Positions 1 through 7,686 of a stretch of DNA of 51,293 nucleotides are shown piece after piece; positions within the stretch are counted from its first letter, which is position 1, and each line of letters starts with the position of its first letter. Location of the stretch: NCBI GenBank assembly GCA_031264185.1, contig JAISEL010000061.1:1-51293 (forward strand). Reading direction: 5' to 3'. Below the pieces are notes generated by a model. The model did no database searches. It saw only the letters and a program-made list of their open reading frames with translations, and was not told where the DNA came from. A program made the position numbers and the translations under genes. The DNA comes from Deltaproteobacteria bacterium. GTDB lineage: Bacteria > Desulfobacterota > Desulfarculia > Adiutricales > Adiutricaceae.

Positions 1-17
1 TGTAAAGCTTTGAGGCA

Positions 18-818
18 TTAGGGTATGCGTTTTTCCCCAATGTCAGCCACACATCTGGATATGCTTTCCACCGCAAACTCGGCCGTGTCCTTTGATATCC
101 CCAGATTAACGAAGCCCTCATTCCTGCTGATGTCGTATACGCCAAACGGAGTCACCTTGCCGAGTTCCTTTATCGGAAAATCGTGATCCAAGACTTTTAT
201 CGGGTCTTTGCTTTTCCTGTAAGTTCTGCCATTGTTTATGAAACTGCCCAAGTTCTCCTTTTTCTTCGCGTCAACAGAGATGACCGGAATGCCGGCCAAC
301 AGAAAACGCTTTGCCTTGTCGTTAATAAACTCAAACTGCGTGTTCCTGTCCGGATGCTCATCCCCGATTTGCAGCATCTTCTGATTAAGCTGCAAACTGT
401 ACCCTTGCTCTTCCAGAATGTCGCCGACCACATTGTGGCCGATCTCGTAACCTTTCCCGTTCAGTATTTGCTTTATCTTTCTGGTACTCTTTGTCGTATA
501 GGTCAGCGGGTTCTCCGGGTTTCCACAGGTCGAGTCACTTACGACGCATTCAATCATCTTCGGGATTTCCGGATGCTTCTCTCGAATAGACTTTCTCCCC
601 CCGCCTGCTTTGCGTGTTCTGTCCCCGATGTTTTCCCCGCTCCGATTGTCCCTTATTCCGGCTGCTATGGTGTTTCTTGCTTTGCCGCTTATTCCGGACA
701 CTATCGCTATCCCGCCGTGGCCCAGCGCTTCGGCCTCGCTGCCAAGATATCGCCTTAATTGCTTTTCGTCCAACAGAGGCATAATTTGTTGGATTTTCTT
801 CTCTAGCATCTCATACAT
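18..818 (-). pseudogene. ISAzo13-type DDE transposase, frameshifted and cut by window edge
   Basis: The 266-aa reading frame resembles ISAzo13 (Rhodopirellula-type) transposases: an N-terminal helical DNA-binding part, then the core with VISVDAKKKENLG (about residue 180), which carries the first catalytic Asp. The frame stops after GEKRIP at positions 18-26. Reading on in the next frame gives AYPNASKLY, the expected continuation of this family, so a single-base change in the G/A run around 31-40 has broken the frame. The remaining two catalytic residues would lie left of base 1 and cannot be seen. The family is usually about 400 aa. Family assignment is from recognition, not a search. Confidence 0.75.
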
Positions 819-1002
819 CAGAAAAACCTCATTCGTTTTTCTTCAGTATATCACTTATCACGATATAGTCAAGTTATTTATCAACAGTTCTTTAGTGTCG
901 CCCCGAGCAGACGCATCAGCAGTACAACCCCGATTTTCCAGCTGCTTCAACCTGGTCTGCGGCCTAAGTTTGACAACGGTTCCGAATTTTTCGCCGCATT
1001 AG

Positions 1003-2032
1003 GCTAACACAGCGCTGATAAAGCTGTCCGCCGCAAGTCAGGCGGTTATTTCATCTTTACAGATCTTCTCAGCAGTAGGATCCGCCAGCGGCGGTATCAC
1101 GTCTGTTTTTGATTCCGCACCGATTCATCAGAGAAATTCTCAGCCGCCATTCCGACCTTCCCTCCTAATTTAGAAGACCAATAATTTAATTATAGCATGA
1201 TGCCCGATGTGTTTAACTATTTTTTGCTACTGCTGTATACATAAAATAATTGCCGCCGTCAGTAATACTGGCGCAGACTTAAGAATGTGCGTCAGTCAAA
1301 TTAAATAATTGCAGAAATTACCTTTTGCTAAATCTGTTTGTCCGTCATCATTATTTATCTTGCGTCCAAAATTAGATTTCATAAAAAACTGGGCACTAAA
1401 TTTGTGTCTCTGATCTTAAGGTATGACTGTGCCACAATTTTAAATGCTATTGCAGCAGCATAAAAGTAAATTAAGATTTTAAATTTAATTTATTTAGTTT
1501 ATCAAGTATATTTTTAAATAAAAATTTATTAAATAAATCAATTATATATTTTTAGTAATTTTTTAGAAATAAATATTTATATATTATTTTAAATTACTAA
1601 ATATTATAAATAAATACTATAATAATATCATTTTATCATCTATAAGGCTTATCATCTATAAGGCGTCCTATGTCCGACGCTCAAACTCGCTTCTTTGCCT
1701 TATTAAGCCAGTTATTCTTTCTCCATACCGGCTTATGAGCCAGGAAAAATATCACAAGCGATGAAATCTATTCCTAAAGGAAATATGTCAGTCAGCCGGT
1801 ATTACGCTGGTAGTTTTCTGATTATTTTCGGACGGATGGAATTTATGGAGGTAGCCTCATATTCTAATATCTGCGGCGTGTAAAATACCGAAAACACGTA
1901 TAGATTTATAATTATAATATTAATTTCTTATTTAAAAATAGTAAATACGGTAAATTTTATATTTTGCTTTAAAAATTGAAAATCATAAGGGGACATGCGG
2001 AAAACCGGGTAAGATATTATCAAGCCATAAAA
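1003..2032. other. Gene-free, AT-rich gap
   Basis: I see no convincing gene. Bases 1480-1640 and 1900-1980 are almost pure A/T. Just before the gap, bases 951-1013 on the plus strand can be read as PKFDNGSEFFAALG, reminiscent of the DNGSEF motif of rve-type transposases, but the reading stops at once and no flanking similarity is visible. Confidence 0.5.
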
Positions 2033-3280
2033 TTACTGACGGTTATCTACCGGCGGTCCGGCGGTTGAGGTGTCGGGTGAGGCAGCCTGATGGAGAGTTT
2101 GATCTAAAAGCAGCTTCTCCAGGCTTTCCTGGGTCGGAGACTGGGGAGCGGTTGAACCGGCCTCCTGGCCCGGACTTGGAGCCACGGAAGGAGCGGGAGT
2201 CTGGGGTGCAGTAGGTTGAACCTGGCCTGGAGCGGTCGGAGCGGTTGTTTCCCTGTTTGAGGGGGAAGGTCGGTCGTCGTCCCAGATCATTATGGCAATC
2301 CGGCGGTTAACCGGATCAGTCGGGTTGGTCATGGGCAGAGGCTGGGTCGAGGAATACCCGGCTACCATAGTTAAGCGATCGTCAGTAATACCTTGACGTC
2401 CCAGAAATCGGCGGGCGGCTGAGGCTCTGGCTGTGGACAGTTCCCAGTTCGTCAGTTCCTGACTAATGGTGGCCACGGCGTCGGTATGGCCTTCTAAAGC
2501 AATCTTATTGGGGATGGTCATGAGGCGGTCGGCGATGGTCTTTAATATTAACTGAGCTTCGGGAGTAAGGCGTGGCTGACCGGAGACAAACATGGGCCGG
2601 CCTTCTTTGTCCATGAGCTGGATTTTGAGGCCTCCGGGCACGACTTCCACCGAGAACTGGCCGCCGGTCTGGTCGCTCAAGGCGCTTTCCACCGCCGACT
2701 TCAGATCATTGGCAAAAGCCGCTTTGGCTCTCTGAGCTTCGGCGGAGGTGCCCACGTTTTGGCCGGGAGTCACCGCCGGCTGAGGTCCAGACCCTGGAGC
2801 CACTCCGGTCTGATCAGAGCCCTCCCCGCCTTTCTGACCGGGCGGCAGGTCGGTTAAATCGGCATTTTGCTCTCTGTTGGTGGGGACGGCGGCGGCGGCT
2901 TTAGCCGGTTCTCCGTACTGTTCCTGGAGAGCTTTTTCCCTTTCGTCTAACTGTTTCTCTTTTTCTTCTAATTCCCGGCCCATATTTTTAAGGTCAAAGC
3001 AGCCGCCTTGCAAAATGCCCGGACTTGGGCTAGAGGGATCAAAGGCACTGGGCAGACCGCCATTAAAGACAGCGTCGGTTAAAGTCAGCTCTTTAAAGTA
3101 ATCGGCCAGAGCCTGTTTGCCCTGCTCAGAGGAAATGGCCAAAAGCCACATGACCAGAAAGAAAGCCATCATAGCGGTCACAAAATCGGCGTAAGCCACC
3201 TTCCAGCTGCCGCCGTGGTGACCGCCGTGCCCTTTTTTGATGATTTTCTTGATCACAGGTGGTTTTTTATCAGCTGCCAC
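2033..3280 (-). CDS. motB: Flagellar motor protein MotB
   Basis: Stator subunit that anchors the flagellar motor to peptidoglycan and forms the ion channel with MotA in the inner membrane. The 415-aa product starts with a basic cytoplasmic tail (KKIIKKGHGGHHGG), then one membrane segment containing YADFVTAMMAFFLVMWL. Asp32 of this segment matches the proton-binding Asp32 of E. coli MotB in number and context. A Pro/Gly/Gln-rich linker follows, then an OmpA-like peptidoglycan-binding domain (about residues 225-335, IALEGHTDAV), and a Pro/Thr/Ser-rich tail of about 75 residues that is longer than usual. The start is GTG at 3278-3280 with GGAG about 8 bases upstream. It lies 53 bp downstream of motA and is probably co-transcribed with it. 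No other flagellar genes are in the window. Confidence 0.95.
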   Translation of the reverse strand: MAADKKPPVIKKIIKKGHGGHHGGSWKVAYADFVTAMMAFFLVMWLLAISSEQGKQALADYFKELTLTDAVFNGGLPSAFDPSSPSPGILQGGCFDLKNMGRELEEKEKQLDEREKALQEQYGEPAKAAAAVPTNREQNADLTDLPPGQKGGEGSDQTGVAPGSGPQPAVTPGQNVGTSAEAQRAKAAFANDLKSAVESALSDQTGGQFSVEVVPGGLKIQLMDKEGRPMFVSGQPRLTPEAQLILKTIADRLMTIPNKIALEGHTDAVATISQELTNWELSTARASAARRFLGRQGITDDRLTMVAGYSSTQPLPMTNPTDPVNRRIAIMIWDDDRPSPSNRETTAPTAPGQVQPTAPQTPAPSVAPSPGQEAGSTAPQSPTQESLEKLLLDQTLHQAASPDTSTAGPPVDNRQ

Positions 3281-3333
3281 TGTCTGTTCTCCGAGCCTCC
3301 GGTGGGAGCTTAAAAAGCTCTTTTGCTTAAGTC

Positions 3334-4188
3334 TTACTTCTTAACTGATTTTAAAAGCTCCTCCATTTCCTCATAGGCGGGCCGGAAATTGGAGGGTACG
3401 GCCCGGCGGGCAAACTCAATGGCCATAACCGGCGGCAGTCCCTTGGCAAAGGCCACCAGAACAGCCTTGGCGACTTTTAATATATTATCTAGATCGTGGG
3501 CCTGGTTTTCCAGACTCTTGGCCATTGGCGCCATATAGCCGTAGGATAATAGCAGGCCTAAAAAAGTTCCGCACAAAGCCGCGCCTACGCTGGCTCCCAG
3601 AACCTCCGGCGGTTCAGTCATCAGACCCATGGTAGTGATAATGCCTAAAACTGCGGCCACAATACCCAGACCAGGCAGAGAATCCGAGACCGTAGTCAGG
3701 GCGGTAGGAACTAAAGTGCCGTGATGTTCGTGGGCGTCGGTATCTATGTCCATAAGGTTTTCAAACTCAGTCGGTTCTATATTGCCGCTGACAAAGACCT
3801 TGAGATTGTCGGCTAAAAAATCTTTTAAATGGTGATTATGGACTATGGAGGGGTATTTGGCGAATATGGGCGAAGAGTCGGGTTTGTTGGCGTGTTCTTC
3901 CAAAGCCAGCATGCCTTCACGCCGGGCAATGGACAAAAACTCAAATAAAAGCAGCAGCACATCAACATAGGCGTCCTGTTTGAGTTCCTTGCCCAAAAAG
4001 ATCTTCATAATTGAGCCGAAAGTCTCCTTAATAAGTGACATGGGGTTGGCGATCAGAAACGAACCAAAGGCGGCCCCGCAGATAATGATGACCTCATTGG
4101 GCTGCCAGAGGACACCCAAAATTCCGTGGTGCATCATGTAACCGCCGATCACGCAGCCGATAACGACGATAAATCCTAGTGGAACCAT
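3334..4188 (-). CDS. motA: Flagellar motor stator protein MotA
   Basis: Inner-membrane stator subunit; with MotB it couples ion flow to torque on the rotor. The 284-aa product has the four-TM layout: two helices at the N-terminus, a large cytoplasmic loop, and two helices near residues 165-220 (PGLGIVAAVLGIITTMG, then GTFLGLLLSYGYMAP). The loop has Arg90 and Glu98 in ARREGMLALEEH, the same numbers as the charged residues of E. coli MotA that contact FliG. Length is typical for the proton-type family. It is the first gene of a motA-motB unit, and a FliA-like -10 element lies about 90 bp upstream of its ATG. Confidence 0.96.
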   Translation of the reverse strand: MVPLGFIVVIGCVIGGYMMHHGILGVLWQPNEVIIICGAAFGSFLIANPMSLIKETFGSIMKIFLGKELKQDAYVDVLLLLFEFLSIARREGMLALEEHANKPDSSPIFAKYPSIVHNHHLKDFLADNLKVFVSGNIEPTEFENLMDIDTDAHEHHGTLVPTALTTVSDSLPGLGIVAAVLGIITTMGLMTEPPEVLGASVGAALCGTFLGLLLSYGYMAPMAKSLENQAHDLDNILKVAKAVLVAFAKGLPPVMAIEFARRAVPSNFRPAYEEMEELLKSVKK

Positions 4189-4232
4189 ATATAAATTCTC
4201 CCGCCGCCTGATGAAGGGTCAGACTTTTTTAT

Positions 4233-4307
4233 CCCGACCATGGGCCAAAAAAGGGTCGGGCTAAAATTTCCCACTAATCTTATCGGCATTTGGAGGTAAA
4301 AAGGTAA
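4233..4307 (-). promoter_or_regulatory. Likely sigma-28 (FliA) promoter and leader hairpin of motA
   Basis: On the minus strand, bases 4287-4280 read GCCGATAA, a perfect match to the sigma-28 -10 element. With a 15-base spacer, the -35 position reads TTTACC, only a weak match to TAAAG. Between this and motA, CCCGACC (4233-4239) and GGTCGGG (4254-4260) form an inverted repeat that could fold in the leader. Flagellar class-3 genes such as motAB are normally FliA-controlled, which supports the reading. Confidence 0.5.
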
Positions 4308-4382
4308 ATTTATATCACCTATGTAAAGAATTTGTGGTGCCTAGAGCCTTACTCTACCATATTTAGAGACTGTCCATAAAAA

Positions 4383-4793
4383 TTACTTCAGATTATCCCG
4401 GATAGTGGCGGCCACAAAAGGCAGTTTGGTCAGATCGGCCGGCGCTCCGGGTTTTAAAGGGAGTTCCCCTGGCTCCTTCCTGGGCACAATGTGCAGATGC
4501 CAGTGGTGAACAGCCTGACCCGACTCGGGACCGTTGTTGATGAATATATTAAAGGCCGGAGCGCCGACCCCCAAAATCGCGGCCTCGGCGAGCTGCTTGG
4601 CCAGGGGCAGGGCTTTGGCCAGAATATTATTCGGAACTTCCAAGGTAGTTACGTAATGCTGGCGGGTGATTAAGAGGATATGGCCTACGGTTAAAGGATT
4701 GATATCCATCAGGACGATAAAGTCTTCGTCTTCGTAGACCCTGATGGAAGGAATGCGGCCTTCAGCGATTTCGCAGAAAATACAATTACCCAT
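4383..4793 (-). CDS. HIT-family (histidine triad) nucleotide hydrolase/transferase
   Basis: HIT proteins hydrolyse or transfer nucleotidyl groups from substrates such as AMP-lysine, AMP-phosphoramidate or Ap4A. The 136-aa product starts CIFCEIAEG, with the Cys pair typical of the family, has IVLMDINPLTVGHIL in the middle, and carries the histidine triad HHWHLHIVPR near the C-terminus. The frame is open further upstream to 4877, but ATG at 4791-4793 is preferred because GAGGAAACC precedes it with ideal spacing and homologues begin there. It stands alone between motA and an IS-rich gap, on the same strand as motAB but separated by 194 bp. The exact substrate cannot be told from sequence. Confidence 0.92.
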   Translation of the reverse strand: MGNCIFCEIAEGRIPSIRVYEDEDFIVLMDINPLTVGHILLITRQHYVTTLEVPNNILAKALPLAKQLAEAAILGVGAPAFNIFINNGPESGQAVHHWHLHIVPRKEPGELPLKPGAPADLTKLPFVAATIRDNLK

Positions 4794-4877
4794 GGTTTCC
4801 TCGTGAAAAATCAAAAAATCGCCTGAGAGCCTCAAAGACCCGCCCGGAAATTTTAAGCGATTTGAAAACAAAAGCAA

Positions 4878-5512
4878 GAAAAAATAAAATTTAGGATTTT
4901 GTTTTTAACTAAAAAAGCCAAAATAGGGTAAATAGAATCTTTTTAATCAAGACAATTGTAGGCCGGTCATCAAAGCCATGCCTTAAGACCAGCCTTATAG
5001 AAGTTATATATTTTTTTGGGCTGAGAATCAACCGGAGACGAAAAGTCTGACAGATACTGAAGTTTTTTTTAAGGCGAAAATAATATCCGGCCGGACTTGG
5101 CAGCCAAATGCGGAAAGTCAATACTTTATCTGAATTGTAGCTGATTTATAAGAAAAGGAAAAGGCCAATAAGGTTTACTTGGCCCAGAGACTGAGTGAGT
5201 CGGTCAAATACAATCAATTTAAATTTCTACATAATTATACATTAAGCTTTAGGAGCTTAACCCGACTTTAACAGTCCGCAATTCTATGTTGAAAACAGCA
5301 CATACATCAAATTACTTATTAATATTATAATGAAATATGAAATAGATTTCAAAACCATATAAATATGAAATTTCAATTCTATGGTGCCGAAAGAAATTTT
5401 CAAATTATGGAATAAAAAATACAGCTGACAAAAGACCGAATTTAATTAATGGAAAAGGAATTCAAATGTTCGTATAACCTACCTGGTGATTTTAATATTA
5501 TTAAGAAGATGA
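4878..5512. other. Gene-free gap upstream of the HIT gene
   Basis: AT-rich; no convincing gene. A 70-codon open frame on the minus strand at 4909-5121 has no recognisable motif and no clear ribosome-binding site. Confidence 0.5.
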
Positions 5513-5516
5513 GGTC

Positions 5517-5786
5517 AGTAATCGTTTCTTCCATTACACTGAACGCAGGATTGACGGTCATCTCTATATTTCTGTTTTGGCGTGCCAATGTGTCAATTGG
5601 ATAAGAAACAAGCTTAAAGCTAACAGCATTAACGACTGTGCTGCAATTGGCCGAAAAATGTCGACATTTAGATTTTGCAGTCTTAAGTTTAATGACAAAA
5701 TTGGTAATGGCGGTCTGCGTTTACTTTTTACAGTAAGCCTATAACAGAAAAAGATATTTGACGCTCTTGGCTTAAACTGTTATTAA
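5517..5786 (+). pseudogene. C-terminal remnant of an IS1634/IS4-type transposase
   Basis: Reading from 5520 gives NRFFHYTERRIDGHLYIS, then VLACQCVNWIRNKLKA, a good match to the conserved C-terminal block of IS1634-family (DDE_Tnp_1) transposases, where the Glu of the YxxRxxIDGHL motif is the last catalytic acid. The frame goes on through MSTFRF, hits one internal TAA near 5740, and resumes with QKKIFDALGLN before a final stop. About four fifths of the gene is missing upstream. Identification is from motif memory, not a database search. Confidence 0.6.
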
Positions 5787-6162
5787 GGTGAGTGGTTTGA
5801 CGTTGCTATACGTGAGGAACGTGGTTCATAATAGTTTAATGTCATGAATTCAAATTTCAAAAAAATTTGTCCCACTTTCATTTACCATAAAAATAAATTA
5901 TCATTGCATATTATTTATAGTGCCGAATGTTAAAGTTGGGTTAAATAAAACTTATGCCGGAAAAAGTACCTGCCCAGAGGCAAAGAGTGTACCAGTCAGC
6001 CCAAAGACCTGCTTTCTGCTGGATCAATCACAGTTTGAGCTATTACCACGGCACGAAGCTCTGAGAAAATTTTTGCAGTTTCAAGATGGCCACTATTTAT
6101 GATTTTGGTTATGCTGAAGAGTACTATTCTAAGTTGCTTTTAAAATTGAAATTAACCCAAGG

Positions 6163-6371
6163 CTAATATGTCAAGCTCCGGAGAGCTGCTCTGTTTGCTT
6201 TTATTTGCGCCAGAACAACGTTGGCTTGCTTCATCGCAACATCTGAATTCGGGAAGAATCCATTAGCAAAATAATCTCTTCTCAATATATTCCATACTCT
6301 TTCAACTGGGTTAAGTTCCGGAGAATAAGGAGGAAGAACGATTAATGATACATTCGAAGGAATGACCGGAC
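6163..6371 (-). pseudogene. 3' fragment of IS630-type transposase (family copy 1)
   Basis: The minus strand reads VSLIVLPPYSPELNPVERVW then NILRRDYFANGFFPNSD and ends SLTY-stop at 6163-6165. PPYSPELNPVE is the third-catalytic-Glu block of IS630 transposases. Almost the same DNA, down to the terminal TTCTAAGTTGCTTTTAAAATTG, recurs at 40876-41100, so these are two copies of one IS. The rest of the gene is missing: a different IS630-type element begins at 6374, right at the break. Confidence 0.75.
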
Positions 6372-6373
6372 TA

Positions 6374-7583
6374 TTACTCCGGCGGATAATTTTGATAAAT
6401 TATAAACACCGTACCATTTAAGGATATTGTGGAATTAAAATTTTTTATCCTTACCACAAACAGAGAATAGATATTGCATTATCTTTATTGCATAATATAT
6501 GTATGAAAACAATTGAACCTGCCAACATAACAAAAACGTATCCGCAGATGATCAGAGACCGGGTGATTAGCCTCCACCGTCGGAATTTCCCGGCGCTCAT
6601 CATCGCTTTCATGCTACTTGTAAGAGTTCATGCTGTCTGCCGCTGGGTTGAGCGTATGAACTCGCCGGAGAGGAAGGGCTGGCGGCCAAAAAACGCGGCA
6701 GACCTGTCGGGACAGGAAGAAAGCTCTCTCCTGGACAGGAAGAAGACATTAAAAAAGGTCTTTTGAACAGCGAACCAACTAAATTTGGACTAAACGATTC
6801 CGGTTGGTCAGGAAAGGCAGTTTCAGAGCTCATTAAGCAGCGTTTTAATATAGATGTTGCTGCAAGGACTGTCGGGGATTATTTGAAACGATGGGATTTT
6901 ACACCGCAGCGCTCTGAAAAAAAGGTATATGAACAAGACCCTGAAAAGGTGAAGCAATGGTTTGAGTATTTTGAGGATATTAAAAGGCGCGTAATGTAAA
7001 ACGGTTATCAGATATATTTTGCTGACGAATCTGGCATACGCACAGAAGACCATAAGACCAGGCCATACGCGCCGAAAGGGCAAACGCCTGCAATTAAAAG
7101 CAGCGGAAAGAGATTAAAATTAAATATTATTTCTGCAATTTCTCCTAGTGGTTTGATGAAATATATGACATATTTAGAGTCTATGACAACGAAATTGTTC
7201 ATCAAATTCATGAACAATATTATTAGGAATTCAACAAAAAAAGTTTTTCTTGTCGTTGACAACCTGAAAGTTCATCACGGAAAGCTTGTTCAAGCATGGT
7301 TAAAAGAGCGCTCTAATAAAATCGAGCTTTTTTTTATTCCGCCGTATTCTCCGGAATTAAATCCTGATAAGTATTTAAACAATATTATAAAAAATAAAAT
7401 GCAGAATCTGCCGTAAGCTCATTCTCAGGATGAGCTGAATTCAAATGTACATGGAATTCTTAAACAATTGCAAAACGATCATTCACAAGTTAAAAAAATT
7501 TTTGACCATGATAAAATTAAATACGCGAAAGTCGAGGCGAAACCAAAGAATAAATAGATTCTTATAATTATCCACCGGGGTAA
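6374..7583 (+). mobile_element. IS630/Tc1-mariner-type element with TIRs and TA duplication
   Basis: The left end reads TTACTCCGGCGGATAATT at 6374 and the right end, reverse-complemented from 7583, reads TTACCCCGGTGGATAATTAT. Both ends are flanked by TA (6372-6373 and 7584-7585), the target duplication expected of IS630/Tc1/mariner. Length is 1210 bp. It carries a single plus-strand transposase that is dead. It inserted into, or right next to, the older IS630-type fragment at 6163-6371. Its ends match those of the MITE at 41101-41278. Confidence 0.85.
6503..7557 (+). pseudogene. Decayed IS630-type transposase inside the 6374-7583 element
   Basis: The gene reads from ATG 6503 (MKTIEPANITKTYPQMIRDR, helix-turn-helix part), shifts frame near 6650, and continues in frame 1 with LAGEEGLAAKKRGRPVGTGR and the linker. 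It then meets a TAA at 6997-6999, followed by FADESGIRTED (first Asp) and FLVVDNLKVHHGK (second Asp). The third motif reads PPYSPELNPDKYLNN, where the usual catalytic Glu is Lys. A second TAA follows at 7414-7416, and the natural stop is TAG 7555-7557. One frameshift, two nonsense codons and a lost catalytic residue mean no active enzyme. Confidence 0.85.
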
Positions 7584-7686
7584 TAATTACTGTGCCTTTA
7601 AAAATGACTTAGAATTAGATGATCTGACCGCAGGGTCGTCTCTGTTATCAGACGCTCTTAAGGTCAAATTATGAGGCCGTAATTTT

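Noticed and set aside
27-45. Programmed -1 frameshift in the ISAzo13-type transposase
   Set aside because: The continuation lies in the +1 frame, not -1, so the usual A-rich slippery site does not account for it.
951-1013. PKFDNGSEFF on the plus strand, like the DNGSEF motif of rve transposases
   Set aside because: Only about ten residues match, a stop follows and no neighbouring family motif could be found.
5920-6102. 60-codon plus frame
   Set aside because: No motif or ribosome site and it ends right before an IS relic.
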